DNA of 64,000 bases from Nocardiopsis sinuspersici (GCA_008638415.1 VWVT01000004.1:248001-312000); one strand, 5' to 3'; positions 1 to 9,035 are shown, counted from the stretch's first letter. A program made the numbers and translations. Notes: generated from the sequence alone by a model not told the origin.

Positions 1-154
1 CGTCGGACGGGACGGCGAGTCCCTGACGGTGACCACCCTCGGGGAACTCGACCCGGCCGCCATCGACATGCGCTGCCTGCTGATCGTCGGCGCGTCCGGC
101 ACCCGGGTCTCCGGGACGGGGCGTGTCTGGACCCCCAGGTGGGTGAAGCCGTGA
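1..154 (+). CDS. cobJ: Precorrin-3B C17-methyltransferase, C-terminal end (partial)
   Basis: Only the last 50 codons are in the window; the reading frame is open from the left edge (frame starting at base 2) and ends in TGA at 152-154. The peptide contains IDMRCLLIVGAS and ends with VWTPRWVKP, the conserved tail of CobJ/CbiH ring-contraction methyltransferases, which act on precorrin-3B in the aerobic B12 pathway. Whether this is a stand-alone CobJ or the end of a CobI-CobJ fusion cannot be seen. Its stop overlaps the start of cobM (GTGA), so the two are translationally coupled. Confidence 0.85.
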   Translation, partial: VGRDGESLTVTTLGELDPAAIDMRCLLIVGASGTRVSGTGRVWTPRWVKP

Positions 155-900
155 CCGTGCACTTCGTGGGGGCGGGGCCCGGAGCCGCCGACCTGCTGAC
201 GGTCCGCGCCACGCGGATGCTCGCCGAGGCCGACGTGGTGCTGTACCCCGGCACGTACCTGGACCCGGAGGTCCTCACCCACTGCGCGCCCGGCGCCGAA
301 CCGGTGGACACCCAGGGCCTGGACCTCGACCGCATCACCGAGCACCTGGTCGCCGCGCACGCCGCGGGCCGGGACGTCGTCCGGCTCACCTCCGGTGATC
401 CGTCGCTCTACTCGGCGCTCGCCGAGCAGACCCGCCGGCTCGACGCGCACGGTGTCCCGTGGGACGTCACGCCCGGGGTGCCCGCGTACGCGGCCGCCTC
501 GGCGCTGGCGGGGCGGGAGCTGACCGTGCCGCTGGTGGCCCAGTCGGTGGTGCTGACCCGGACCCAGGCCCGTTCGACCGCCATGCCGGACACGGAGTCA
601 CTGGCGGCGTTCGCGGCGACCCGGGCCACGCTGGTGCTGCACCTGGCGATCAGGCGGGTGCGGGAGCTGATGGCGCAGATCGGGCCCGAGTACGGCGGCG
701 ACTGCCCGGTCGTCGTCGTCCACCGGGCCAGCCAGCCGGGTGAGGCGGTGCTGCGCGGCACGGTCTCCACCATCGCCGACGCGGTGGAGGAGGCCGGGTT
801 CCGGCAGGCGGCGGTGATCCTCGTGGGGCGGGCGCTCGACCCCGCGACGGGCGGTGAGTCCCACCTCTACGATCCGGCCCGCCCCCGGTTCGGCGACTAG
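151..900 (+). CDS. cobM: Precorrin-4 C11-methyltransferase CobM
   Basis: CobM methylates C11 of precorrin-4 with S-adenosylmethionine, giving precorrin-5, in the cytoplasm. The 249-residue protein starts VTVHFVGAGPGAADLLTVRA, the first tetrapyrrole methylase glycine loop, and carries LTSGDPSLYSAL and DVTPGVPAYAAASA, both typical of CbiF/CobM. An in-frame GTG lies 12 bases upstream, but GTG at 151 makes the GTGA overlap with the cobJ stop and places the glycine loop at the expected distance. Length fits the family (about 250 residues). It ends the rightward cobJ-cobM run and is convergent with cobL. High confidence. Confidence 0.93.
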   Translation: MTVHFVGAGPGAADLLTVRATRMLAEADVVLYPGTYLDPEVLTHCAPGAEPVDTQGLDLDRITEHLVAAHAAGRDVVRLTSGDPSLYSALAEQTRRLDAHGVPWDVTPGVPAYAAASALAGRELTVPLVAQSVVLTRTQARSTAMPDTESLAAFAATRATLVLHLAIRRVRELMAQIGPEYGGDCPVVVVHRASQPGEAVLRGTVSTIADAVEEAGFRQAAVILVGRALDPATGGESHLYDPARPRFGD

Positions 901-944
901 CGCGGTGCCCGGACAGGTTCACCGGCTCGCCCCGTGAGCCGTGG

Positions 945-994
945 TCTTGTACTTACAGCCCGCTTCGGCGCCCGGACTCGCTGTAAGCACAAGA
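945..994. repeat. Imperfect inverted repeat between convergent cobM and cobL
   Basis: Arms 945-959 (TCTTGTACTTACAGC) and 980-994 (GCTGTAAGCACAAGA) pair over 15 bp with one mismatch around a 20-nt loop. The AT-rich arms contrast with the surrounding DNA. It lies in the 252-bp gap between the 3' ends of cobM and cobL, so a bidirectional terminator is one reading. A longer palindrome with the same ATCTTG outer edge lies at 10157-10213, so both may belong to a dispersed palindromic family. Nothing else was recognised in 901-1152. Confidence 0.6.
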
Positions 995-1152
995 TCATCC
1001 GGAGTGGGAGCGCTCCGGTCACACCGGCAACGTACCCGGCCGGCCACCGGGGTTCGTCCGGTGAACCCGGTCCCGCGCCGCTGGGGGTGGCGAGGGTGCC
1101 GACGGGTCCCCGTACCTGCGGCACCCGAGCACGAGCCAAGGCGAGCGGAGGT

Positions 1153-2484
1153 TCAGGACGGCACCGCCAGGAACCACTGGGTGACCGTGCGGGCGGGCGT
1201 CCAGCCGGTGAACGTGCCGACGGGCGCGGTGGTCTCGACGGCGACACGGGTCAGCTCCCCTCCGTGGCGCCGGTAGGCGTCCGCGAGCAGGTGCTCGGTC
1301 TCCAGCGTCACCCCGTGCACCACGAGCCGACCGCCCGGCCGTAGCGCGCGCAGGCAGGTGTCGAGTACGCCCGGACGGGTCGCGCCGCCGCCGAGGAACA
1401 CCGCGTCGGGTTCGGGCAGGCCCTCCAACGCGTCCGGCGCGCGGCCGGTGACCACGCGCAGCCCGGGGACGCCGAGGCGGCCCGCGTTGCGGCTGATCCG
1501 CGCGGCACGCTCGGCGTCGGCCTCCACCGCAGTGGCGGCGCAGGTCGGGTGGGTCCGCATCCACTCGACGCCGACCGACCCGGCGCCCGCGCCCACGTCC
1601 CACAGGTGCCGCCCCGGTGAGGGCGCCAGCCGGGCCAGCGCCGAGGCGCGCAGGTCCCTCTTGGTCAGTTGCCCGTCGTGCTCGAACGCGTCGTCGGGCA
1701 GCCCCGGGACCAGGCCGTACCCGGACGGGCCGGCGAGCTCCAGGGCCAGCACGTGCAGCGCGGGCACCCTCCCGGGAGGAGCCGTCCCCAGCCAGCCGTC
1801 CGCCGTGGTCTCCAGGCGGGACTCCGAGTCCGAGCCCAGGTCGCCCAGCACGGTCATGCGGCTGGCGCCGTAGCCGGCGCCGGCCAACAGGGCGGCGACC
1901 GCCGCTGGAGTGTCCCCGTCCGAGGAGAGCACCAGGACGCGGTGACCGGGCGCCAGCTCCCGCAGGAGCAGGCGGGGATCGCGCCCGACCAGGCCCACCA
2001 CCGCACACCGCTCCGCGGGCCAGCCCATCCGGGCGCGGGCCAGGGCGACGGAGGAGACGGACGGCTCCACCCGCACGGCGTCCGCGCCCAGCAGTTCGAC
2101 CAGCGTGGTGCCGACACCGGACACGAGGGGGTCGCCGGAGGCGAGCGCGACCGCGGAGGCGCCGCCGAGGGAGGCGAGCAGGGACGGCAGGCCCTCCCGC
2201 AGGGGAGAGGGCCAGGCCTCCCGGCGCTGCCCGGGCCGGCCGGGCAGCATCGCCAGGTGCCTGCGGCCGCCCAGCACCACGTCCGCGTCCAGGACGGTCC
2301 GGCGCAGCCGCTCGGGCACGCCGGGCCAGCCGTCGGCGCCGATACCGACGACGGTGATCCCCGTCCCGGGTGCCGTGGGAGAGGGGCTCGTAGGAGGGGG
2401 CGCCGCGCCGCGGGTGTCCGTCGGTGGTGTCCCGTCTCGCGGCGGAGCGGCCTCCGGGAGGGGAGGGCGGGTGTCGTCCTTCAT
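1153..2484 (-). CDS. cobL: Precorrin-6Y C5,15-methyltransferase (decarboxylating) CobL
   Basis: CobL methylates C5 and C15 of precorrin-6Y and removes the C12 acetate carboxyl, giving precorrin-8. The 443-residue protein has the usual two-domain CbiE-CbiT layout. A CbiE-like tetrapyrrole methylase domain begins at GITVVGIGADGWPG (about residue 42) and contains ALASGDPLVSG. A CbiT-like Rossmann methyltransferase in the second half carries LWDVGAGAGSVGVEWMRTHP. The first 40 residues are Pro/Ala-rich and may not all be translated; a GTG inside them could be the true start. It is transcribed away from the riboswitch-led chelatase operon and is convergent with cobM. Confidence 0.92.
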   Translation of the reverse strand: MKDDTRPPLPEAAPPRDGTPPTDTRGAAPPPTSPSPTAPGTGITVVGIGADGWPGVPERLRRTVLDADVVLGGRRHLAMLPGRPGQRREAWPSPLREGLPSLLASLGGASAVALASGDPLVSGVGTTLVELLGADAVRVEPSVSSVALARARMGWPAERCAVVGLVGRDPRLLLRELAPGHRVLVLSSDGDTPAAVAALLAGAGYGASRMTVLGDLGSDSESRLETTADGWLGTAPPGRVPALHVLALELAGPSGYGLVPGLPDDAFEHDGQLTKRDLRASALARLAPSPGRHLWDVGAGAGSVGVEWMRTHPTCAATAVEADAERAARISRNAGRLGVPGLRVVTGRAPDALEGLPEPDAVFLGGGATRPGVLDTCLRALRPGGRLVVHGVTLETEHLLADAYRRHGGELTRVAVETTAPVGTFTGWTPARTVTQWFLAVPS

Positions 2485-2515
2485 GGCCGTGACGTTATCG
2501 TGGCGGCCACAGGCA

Positions 2516-2663
2516 CGAGGTGCCCCAACGGCCCAGCCATCGGAAACGGTGGGGACGGCGGGAGGGGAGAATCTGGGAAGCCCGGTGAGACTCCGGCACA
2601 GGCCCGCTGCGGTGAACCGAGCCTCCGTACAGGAGGACCCGGCAAGTCCGAAGACCGGCCTCG
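2516..2663 (+). promoter_or_regulatory. Cobalamin riboswitch upstream of the chelatase-cobO-cobBC operon
   Basis: The leader has the conserved core: a GAATCTGG box, GGTGAGACTCCGGCAC followed by AGGCCCGCTGCGGTGA, and the 3' B12 box AAGTCCGAAGACCGGCC. The closing P1 stem can be made from CGAGG (2516-2520) and CCTCG (2659-2663). It ends 41 bases before the ATG at 2705. In this class adenosylcobalamin binding represses the downstream genes, by sequestering the ribosome site or by termination. It lies between the divergent cobL and chelatase genes and reads toward the chelatase. Confidence 0.92.
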
Positions 2664-2704
2664 CGCCCGCCCCTTACGGATGGCGAAACGAGCGGGAGCC
2701 TCAC

Positions 2705-4819
2705 ATGCCATTGCGCACGTCGCACTACCCCTTCTCCGCGATCGTCGGCTGCGACGCCGAACAGCTCGACGACCTGGGCCTCTCCCTCGTCCTCACCAGC
2801 GTCTCGCCGGAGATCGGCGGCGTCCTGGTGCGCGGGGAGAAGGGCACGGCCAAGTCCACCGCCGTCCGGGCCCTCACCTCCCTCCTCCCGCCCGTGGACG
2901 TCTACCAGGGCGACCGGTTCTCCGTGGACCCCGCAGACCCGGCGCAGCGGTCGCCGGACGGACCCTTCGAACCCGGCACGGCCGTGGAGAGCCGCCCGGT
3001 GCGGCTCGTCGAACTGCCCGTCGGCGCCACCGAGGACCGGGTCCTCGGCTCCCTGCACCTGGAACAGGCGCTCACGCACGGCAGGGTCGCCTACGAGCCC
3101 GGCCTGCTGGCCCGGGCCCACCGCGGGCTCCTCTACGTCGACGAGGTCAACCTGCTCCACGACCACCTGGTCGACCTCCTCCTCGACGCCGCCGCGACCG
3201 GCCGGGTGACCGTGGAACGCGACGGGTTCTCCGTGGAGCACGCGGCCCGGTTCCTGCTCATCGGCACGATGAACCCCGAGGAGGGCGAACTGCGGCCGCA
3301 GCTCCTCGACCGGTTCGGGCTCACCGCGGAGGTCGCCGCGCCGCGCGAGCCGGAGGTCCGCGCCGAGGTGGTCCGCAGGCGCATGGCCCACGACGCCGAC
3401 GCCGACGCCTTCGCCGGGCGCTACCGCGAGGCCGAGGAGGCCCTCGCCGAACGCATCGCCCTGGCCAGGAAGGCACTCGGGCGGGTGCGGCTGTCGGAGG
3501 CCGCGCTGCTGAAGATCGCCGAGGTGTGCGCGGCCTACGACGTGGACGGCCTGCGGGCCGACATCGTCACCGCGCGCACGGCGGTGGCGCACGCGGCCTG
3601 GGAGGGCCGGACCTCGGTCACCCGGGCCGACATCCGCCGCGCCGCCACGCTCGCCCTGCCGCACCGGTGCCGGCGCAACCCGTTCGACGCGCCGGGACTC
3701 GACGAGGACCTCCTCGACCGGATCCTGGGCGACGAGGAACCGCCGCCCGACCCCCCGGAGCCGCCGGGCCCCGGAGGGGCCGACGACCCCGCCGACTCCG
3801 GTGGCCCGTCCGAATCCGACGGTCCCTCCGACGCCGGCGGCCCGTCGGAGACCGAGGACCCCGCCGAGACCTCGGGCGGCGAGCCGGACGGCCGGGGAGA
3901 GCCTTCGTCACCCGCCGAGCGGGAACCCGCGTCCGCCGAGCGGGAACCGATCGGTTCCGACGGCGACGCCCAGGAGTCCCGCCCCCAACCCGCCGGCGGT
4001 TCCCCGGCCCGGGCCCCGGCCACGGCCGCCGCGCCCTACCGGACCCGGCTGCTCACCGCGCGGGGCTCCGGGGAGGGGGCCGACGGCAGACGCAGCCGCG
4101 CCGTCGGCGTTCGGGGCCGCCGGATCGGCTCCACCGCGCCCGGCCGGGGATCCGGCGGCTCGCTCCACCTGGGCGAGACCGTGCGGGCCGCCGCGTCCCG
4201 GCCCCGGGACGGCGGCCGGCTGCGACTCCACCCCCGCGACCTGCGCGTCGCGGTCCGTGAGGGCCAGGAGACCAACCTGATCCTGTTCTGCGTCGACGCT
4301 TCCGGCTCCATGGCCGCGCGCAGACGCATGACCGAGGTCAAGACCGCGGTCCTCTCCCTCCTCCTCGACGCCTACCGGCGCCGCGACAAGGTCGGCCTGG
4401 TCACCTTCCGGGGGAGCGGCGCCGAACTCGTGCTGCCGCCGACCCGCTCCGTGGACACCGCCGCGGCCCGCCTCGACGAGCTGCCCGCCGGAGGGCGCAC
4501 CCCGCTCGCCGAGGGCTTGACGGAGGCGGCCCGCGTCCTTCGGCGCGAACGCCTGCGGGACCCGAGGCTGCGCCCGCTCCTCCTCGTCGTCACCGACGGC
4601 CGGGCCACCGGCGGGCCAGGTGCCGTCGGCCGTGCGATGGCCGCCGCCGACCACGTCGCCGGACTGGGCGTCACCACCGTCGTGGTGGACGGCGAGTCCG
4701 GCCCGCTGCGCCTCGGCCTCGCCGCCCGCCTGGCCGCCCGGCTGGGCGCCGACCACATGCCCGTCGGCGAGGTCAGCGCGGACGCGCTGGGCAGCGCCGT
4801 ACGAGAGAGGGCCGCCTGA
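2705..4819 (+). CDS. Putative cobaltochelatase subunit, ChlI-ChlD type (AAA+ with von Willebrand A domain)
   Basis: This 704-residue protein resembles magnesium chelatase I and D subunits fused together, which in actinobacteria works with CobN to insert cobalt into hydrogenobyrinate a,c-diamide. The AAA+ part has Walker A GEKGTAKST (residues 44-52) and Walker B LLYVDEVNLL. A long acidic Pro/Gly/Ser-rich linker follows. The C-terminal VWA domain has the MIDAS motif DASGS (D531, S533, S535). The ATG at 2705 follows the riboswitch. The partner CobN is encoded at 14.3-18.1 kb under a separate cobalamin riboswitch. The stop overlaps the cobO start (TGATG). Confidence 0.9.
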   Translation: MPLRTSHYPFSAIVGCDAEQLDDLGLSLVLTSVSPEIGGVLVRGEKGTAKSTAVRALTSLLPPVDVYQGDRFSVDPADPAQRSPDGPFEPGTAVESRPVRLVELPVGATEDRVLGSLHLEQALTHGRVAYEPGLLARAHRGLLYVDEVNLLHDHLVDLLLDAAATGRVTVERDGFSVEHAARFLLIGTMNPEEGELRPQLLDRFGLTAEVAAPREPEVRAEVVRRRMAHDADADAFAGRYREAEEALAERIALARKALGRVRLSEAALLKIAEVCAAYDVDGLRADIVTARTAVAHAAWEGRTSVTRADIRRAATLALPHRCRRNPFDAPGLDEDLLDRILGDEEPPPDPPEPPGPGGADDPADSGGPSESDGPSDAGGPSETEDPAETSGGEPDGRGEPSSPAEREPASAEREPIGSDGDAQESRPQPAGGSPARAPATAAAPYRTRLLTARGSGEGADGRRSRAVGVRGRRIGSTAPGRGSGGSLHLGETVRAAASRPRDGGRLRLHPRDLRVAVREGQETNLILFCVDASGSMAARRRMTEVKTAVLSLLLDAYRRRDKVGLVTFRGSGAELVLPPTRSVDTAAARLDELPAGGRTPLAEGLTEAARVLRRERLRDPRLRPLLLVVTDGRATGGPGAVGRAMAAADHVAGLGVTTVVVDGESGPLRLGLAARLAARLGADHMPVGEVSADALGSAVRERAA

Positions 4820-5433
4820 TGCCTCAGGGACAACCGCTCGTCGTTCCCGACGACGGGCTCACCACGCGGCAGCGCCGCAACCAGCCGCTGCTCGCCGTCC
4901 ACACCGGTGACGGCAAGGGCAAGTCGACCGCCGCGTTCGGCCTCGCGCTGCGCGGCTGGAACCAGGGCTGGCGGATCGGGGTGTTCCAGTTCGTCAAGTC
5001 GGCGAAGTGGCGCATCGGCGAGCAGACCGTGCTGGAGCGCCTGGGCCGGCTCCACGAGGAGACCGGCGAGGGCGGTCCGGTCGAGTGGCACAAGATGGGC
5101 TCCGGCTGGTCGTGGAGCCGCCGCAAGGGCAGTACCGAGGACCACGCCGCGGACGCGGTCGAGGGCTGGGAGGAGATCAAGCGGCGGCTCGCCGACCAGA
5201 CGCACGACCTGCTCATCCTCGACGAGTTCACCTACCCGGTCAACTGGGGCTGGATCGACGTCGAGGACGTGGTGGCCGCACTCCGGGACCGTCCCGGCCG
5301 ACAGCACGTGGTGATCACCGGCCGCCGGGCCGACCCGCGGCTGGTGGAAGCCGCCGACCTCGTCACGGAGATGACGAAGGTCAAACACCCCATGGACGCC
5401 GGGCGGAAGGGCCAGCGGGGGATCGAGTGGTGA
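4819..5433 (+). CDS. cobO: Cob(I)yrinic acid a,c-diamide adenosyltransferase CobO
   Basis: The 204-residue CobO/BtuR/CobA-type enzyme transfers the 5'-deoxyadenosyl group of ATP to the reduced corrinoid cobalt. A P-loop GDGKGKST lies at residues 30-37, and DLLILDEFTYPVNWGW and VVITGRRADPRLVEAADLVTEM further on are hallmarks of the family. The C-terminus KHPMDAGRKGQRGIEW is typical. The start overlaps the chelatase stop by one base and its stop overlaps the cobBC start (GTGA at 5430), so three genes form one translationally coupled operon under the riboswitch at 2516. Confidence 0.95.
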   Translation: MPQGQPLVVPDDGLTTRQRRNQPLLAVHTGDGKGKSTAAFGLALRGWNQGWRIGVFQFVKSAKWRIGEQTVLERLGRLHEETGEGGPVEWHKMGSGWSWSRRKGSTEDHAADAVEGWEEIKRRLADQTHDLLILDEFTYPVNWGWIDVEDVVAALRDRPGRQHVVITGRRADPRLVEAADLVTEMTKVKHPMDAGRKGQRGIEW

Positions 5434-8066
5434 GGTCCCCGGCGGCTTCCGGGGCAGGGGTCCTGCCCCGGCTGATGATCGCCGCCCCCATGACCGGGCA
5501 GGGCAAGACCACGGTCGCGACCGGGCTGATGGCCGCACTCCGTGACGCCGGGCACGCGGTGAGCGGCCACAAGGTGGGCCCCGACTACATCGACCCCGGC
5601 TACCACGCCCTCGCCACCGGACGCCCCGGCCGCAACCTCGACCCCCACCTGGTCGGGGAGGAGCGGGTGGCGCCGCTGCTCCTGCACGGGGCGCGCGGCA
5701 CCGACGTCGCCGTCGTCGAGGGCGTGATGGGCCTGCACGACGGGCGGATCGGAACCGACGGGTTCGCCTCGTCCGCGCACGTCGCAGCCCTGACCCGGAC
5801 GCCGGTGGTACTCGTCGTGGACGTGTCCCGGATGTCCCGTTCGGTGGGCGCGCTGGTGGCGGGAATGGCCGCGTACGACCCGGCGGTCGAGGTCGTCGGC
5901 GTGATCCTCAACCAGGCGGGCTCGGCACGGAACGTCGCCGAGATCACCCGGGCCACACGACTGCCCGTCCTCGGCGTGGTCCACCGCGACGAGCGGCTCG
6001 CCAGCCCGGCCCGGCACCTCGGGCTCGTCCCCGCGTCCGAGAGGGCGGAGTCGGCACACGTGGTCGAACGGCTCGGAGAGCACGTCGCGCGCCAGGTGGA
6101 CCTGGACGCACTGCTCTCCCTGGCCCGCTCCGCGCCCGCCCTGGACGCCCGGCCCTGGAATCCGGCACACGCGTTGAACGCACCAGCCCCACCACCCGCA
6201 CCAGCCGCGACGGACCGGCGGCCGGTGGTCGCGGTGGCGGGCGGCCGGGCCTTCACCTTCCGCTATGCGGAGACCGAGGAGCTGCTCACCGCCGCCGGAT
6301 GCGAGGTCGTCGGCTTCGACCCGCTCAACGACACCGAACTGCCCGCCGGCACCCGGGGCGTCTACCTCGGCGGAGGCTTCCCCGAGGTGTACGCCGGCCG
6401 GCTCGCCGCCAACCGGAGCCTGATGGCCGAGTTGCGCGACGCGGTACGGGGCGGGGTGCCGACCGTCGCCGAGTGCGCGGGCCTGCTCTACCTCGCCGAG
6501 TCGCTCGACGGCGCGCCCATGGCCGGGGCCGTCCCCGCCCACGCCCGGATGACGGAGCGGCTCACCCTGCGCTACCCCGAGGCGACCTCGCCCGGGGACA
6601 CCCTGCTGACCCGGGCCGGGGAGAGGGTCACCGGCCACGAGTTCCACCGCACCGGCACCACCCCCGGCGCCTCCGGTGCCTGCCCGGCGTGGGACATCGA
6701 CGGGGTGCCGGAGGGCTTCGCCTCACCGACGCTGCACGCCTCCTACCTCCACGTCCACTGGGCCGGACACCCGAAGCTCGCCGCACGCTTCGCCGATGCC
6801 GTGCGTGCCGCCCCCGGTCCTGGCACTGAGGGCGCCGACCCCGGTTCCGGGCCGGTCCGCCACCGCCCCACGGGGTGCTTCGCGCGGGCCGGGGAGCCCT
6901 CCCGCCCGTCGCCCTCCACCTCCCTCAACGGACGGCCTGCGGCCGCGGGGTCCCCCTCTTCGTCACCCTCCACCGCCCTCGACGGGCGGCCTCCGGCCGC
7001 GGCGCCTCCCTCGTACGGTGAGCCTCCGGCCCCAGCCCGCCCGGGAGCCGTCGCCGACGGGGCGGCCGATCCGCTGCGGCACCACGGCGACGCCGAGGCG
7101 CGCGACGGACTGCTGGACCTCGCCGTCAACGTCTACGCCGGCGAACGTCCCGCCTGGCTCGACCGGGCCCTGCACGAGAGCCTGGCCCACGCCGCCGTCT
7201 ACCCCGACCCGGAGCCGGCCCGCGCCGCGATCGCCCGCCGCCACGCCCGTCGGCCCGCCGAGGCATTGCCGACGGCGGGCGCGGCGGAGGCGTTCACCCT
7301 GCTCGCGCGGCTGCGGCCGTGGCGGAACCCGGTGGTGGTGCACCCCCAGTTCACCGAGCCGCACGCCGCCCTGGAACAGGCCGGACACACCGTCACGGCC
7401 GTGCTCTGCACGGCCGAGGACGGCTTCGCGTTCGACCCGGCGGCCGTTCCCGACGACGCGGACCTGGTGGTGGTCGGCAATCCCACCAACCCCACCGGTG
7501 TCCTGCACCCGGCCACGGCACTGCGCCGGCTGTGCCGGCCCGGACGGCTGGTCGTCGTCGACGAGGCGTTCATGGACGCCGTGCCGGGCGAGCCGGAGTC
7601 CCTGGCCGGCGAGCGGATCGAGGGGCTGGTGGTACTGCGCAGCCTCACCAAGCACTGGACGATCCCGGGCATCCGGGCCGGATACGCCGTGGGGGACGAG
7701 GCCGCGGTGGGCGAGCTGGGCCGGGCGCAGACGCCGTGGTCGGTGTCCGCGCCCGCCATCGCCGCCACCGTCGCCTGCACGGGTGAGGGGGCGGCTCCCG
7801 AGGCGCTGGAGCGGGCCCGGACGCTGGACGGCTGGCGCGGGCTCCTCGAATCCGGGCTACGGGAGGCGGGCCTGGAGTTCGTGCCGTCCCGTGCGCCCTT
7901 CGTCCTGGTGAGGGCGGGGGAGGGAGTCCACGCGCGCCTGCGCGATCAGGGCGTCGCGGTGCGGCGGGCCGACACCTTCCCCGGACTCGACACCTCCTGG
8001 GTGCGTGTGGCCGTACGCCCGCCGGACACCACCCGGCGCCTGCTCGCCGCCCTGGCCGGGGCGTAG
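5430..8066 (+). CDS. cobB: CobB-CobC fusion: cobyrinate a,c-diamide synthase joined to a PLP-dependent CobC-like aminotransferase-fold enzyme
   Basis: The 878-residue protein joins two B12 enzymes. Residues 1 to about 465 are CobB/CbiA: P-loop MTGQGKTT (residues 22-28), HKVGPDYIDPGYH, and a class I glutaminase part with nucleophile motif VAECAGLLYLAE. It amidates the a and c carboxyls. Residues from about 550 to the end are a fold-type I PLP enzyme with DLVVVGNPTNPTGVLHP and the PLP-lysine motif RSLTKHW, as in CobC/CobD, which supplies the aminopropanol arm. The two parts are separated by a low-complexity linker built from 18-residue repeats. GTG at 5430 overlaps the cobO stop. Confidence 0.9.
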   Translation: MRSPAASGAGVLPRLMIAAPMTGQGKTTVATGLMAALRDAGHAVSGHKVGPDYIDPGYHALATGRPGRNLDPHLVGEERVAPLLLHGARGTDVAVVEGVMGLHDGRIGTDGFASSAHVAALTRTPVVLVVDVSRMSRSVGALVAGMAAYDPAVEVVGVILNQAGSARNVAEITRATRLPVLGVVHRDERLASPARHLGLVPASERAESAHVVERLGEHVARQVDLDALLSLARSAPALDARPWNPAHALNAPAPPPAPAATDRRPVVAVAGGRAFTFRYAETEELLTAAGCEVVGFDPLNDTELPAGTRGVYLGGGFPEVYAGRLAANRSLMAELRDAVRGGVPTVAECAGLLYLAESLDGAPMAGAVPAHARMTERLTLRYPEATSPGDTLLTRAGERVTGHEFHRTGTTPGASGACPAWDIDGVPEGFASPTLHASYLHVHWAGHPKLAARFADAVRAAPGPGTEGADPGSGPVRHRPTGCFARAGEPSRPSPSTSLNGRPAAAGSPSSSPSTALDGRPPAAAPPSYGEPPAPARPGAVADGAADPLRHHGDAEARDGLLDLAVNVYAGERPAWLDRALHESLAHAAVYPDPEPARAAIARRHARRPAEALPTAGAAEAFTLLARLRPWRNPVVVHPQFTEPHAALEQAGHTVTAVLCTAEDGFAFDPAAVPDDADLVVVGNPTNPTGVLHPATALRRLCRPGRLVVVDEAFMDAVPGEPESLAGERIEGLVVLRSLTKHWTIPGIRAGYAVGDEAAVGELGRAQTPWSVSAPAIAATVACTGEGAAPEALERARTLDGWRGLLESGLREAGLEFVPSRAPFVLVRAGEGVHARLRDQGVAVRRADTFPGLDTSWVRVAVRPPDTTRRLLAALAGA
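6907..7013 (+). repeat. Tandem 54-bp repeat in the CobB-CobC linker
   Basis: Two adjacent units (6907-6960 and 6961-7013) are about 80-85 percent identical by eye. They encode the linker peptides STSLNGRPAAAG and STALDGRPPAAA. Part of the second unit (CCACCGCCCTCGACG) matches 15 of 15 bases of the coding strand of the 87-bp repeat inside cobN (17448-17534), and the Gly/Cys-rich flank is also similar. These units may be shortened relatives of the element found in cobN and cobQ-cobK; that link is weaker than the cobN to cobQ-cobK match. Confidence 0.5.
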
Positions 8067-8111
8067 CGGGACGACCGGCCGAGCGGCTCCGCCCCGGACC
8101 GTGTCCGACCG

Positions 8112-8137
8112 GCCCGGTGGCCCCGGGGCCACCGGGC
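8112..8137. terminator. Perfect 26-bp palindrome between convergent cobBC and hydrolase genes
   Basis: GCCCGGTGGCCCC is followed directly by its exact reverse complement. Folded RNA from either strand gives a GC-rich stem of about 11 bp with a tetraloop. It lies 45 bases after the cobBC stop and 58 bases before the hydrolase stop, so it probably ends transcription from both sides. There is no U-tract, which is usual in actinomycetes. Confidence 0.65.
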
Positions 8138-8195
8138 GGAGTCAGCTCATGCGGCTCGGAGGCCGGTTCCCGGCCCGGCGGCTCGGTGGGACCGC

Positions 8196-9035
8196 TTACT
8201 CCGCGAAGAAGTCGATGAGGGCACGGGCCGTCCGCGCGGAGTCGTTCTCCATGGGGATGTGGCCCGCTTCCGGGATGCGGACGAGTGTGCTCCGCGGGAT
8301 CTCCGAGGCGAACCGCTCGGCGTACTCCACCCGCTGGAAACCGTCGTCCTCGCCCCAGACCAGCAGCTTGGGCACCGTGGACCGCCGTAGTCCGGGGACG
8401 AGGTCGAGGGTGTGGCGGTTGTCGGCCGCGCCCGCCAGGGCCATCCAGGAGCGTTGGACCCGCGGGTCGGCCAGCGGGTCCAGGTAGTCGGCGACCAGCT
8501 GCTCGGTGGCGGCACCGGCCAGCGCCGTCGTCACGGCCCGGCGACGTGCGGCGAGGAACTCGTCGGCGGTGGTCGCCGCGACGACCTCCGGGTCCCTGAA
8601 CCGGGCCACACCGGGTACCGGCCAGGAGTCGTAGGTGACCGAGTTGACCAGGGCCAGCCTGGACACCTCCGTCCGGCCGTGGACCAGAAGGTGCTGGGCG
8701 ACGGCGCCGCCGATGTCATGTCCCGCGACGGCGACGGGCCCGGAGATCCCCAGTGCGGACGCGAACTCCGCCGCCCGGTCCGCGAGGGCCGGGACGGCGG
8801 CCGTTTCCAGGTCGAGCTCGCCCGCCGAACGCCCGAGCCCGGGGAAGTCGAGTGCGAAGGGCCGCAGCCCCGCCTCCGCGAGGGGACGCAGCACCGGAAG
8901 CCAGGCCCGGCTCCAGTAGGTCCCGTGCAGCAACAGCACGGCCGGGCCCTCCCGTCCCGCTGTCACGTAACTGACAGCCCCGCCCTCGATCCGGGCTTCC
9001 GCCCTCTGCACAACCGTCTCGGTGGTTCCGTTCAT
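8196..9035 (-). CDS. Alpha/beta hydrolase
   Basis: The 279-residue protein starts MNGTTETVV; an upstream in-frame ATG at 9086 would run into the regulator's promoter. It has the alpha/beta hydrolase plan: oxyanion region LLLHGTYWSR, nucleophile elbow VAGHDIGGAVAQH in which Asp replaces the usual Ser (haloalkane dehalogenase- or epoxide hydrolase-like), late acid in LLVWGEDDGFQ, and catalytic His in EAGHIPMEND. The Asp nucleophile suggests an epoxide hydrolase or dehalogenase rather than an esterase. It is divergent from the GlxA-type regulator, its likely controller. The substrate is unknown. Confidence 0.8.
   Translation of the reverse strand: MNGTTETVVQRAEARIEGGAVSYVTAGREGPAVLLLHGTYWSRAWLPVLRPLAEAGLRPFALDFPGLGRSAGELDLETAAVPALADRAAEFASALGISGPVAVAGHDIGGAVAQHLLVHGRTEVSRLALVNSVTYDSWPVPGVARFRDPEVVAATTADEFLAARRRAVTTALAGAATEQLVADYLDPLADPRVQRSWMALAGAADNRHTLDLVPGLRRSTVPKLLVWGEDDGFQRVEYAERFASEIPRSTLVRIPEAGHIPMENDSARTARALIDFFAE

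Noticed and set aside
1669-4260. Very long open frames antisense or out of frame to cobL and the chelatase gene
   Set aside because: They are by-products of high GC at third positions; they lack family motifs and overlap strongly supported genes.
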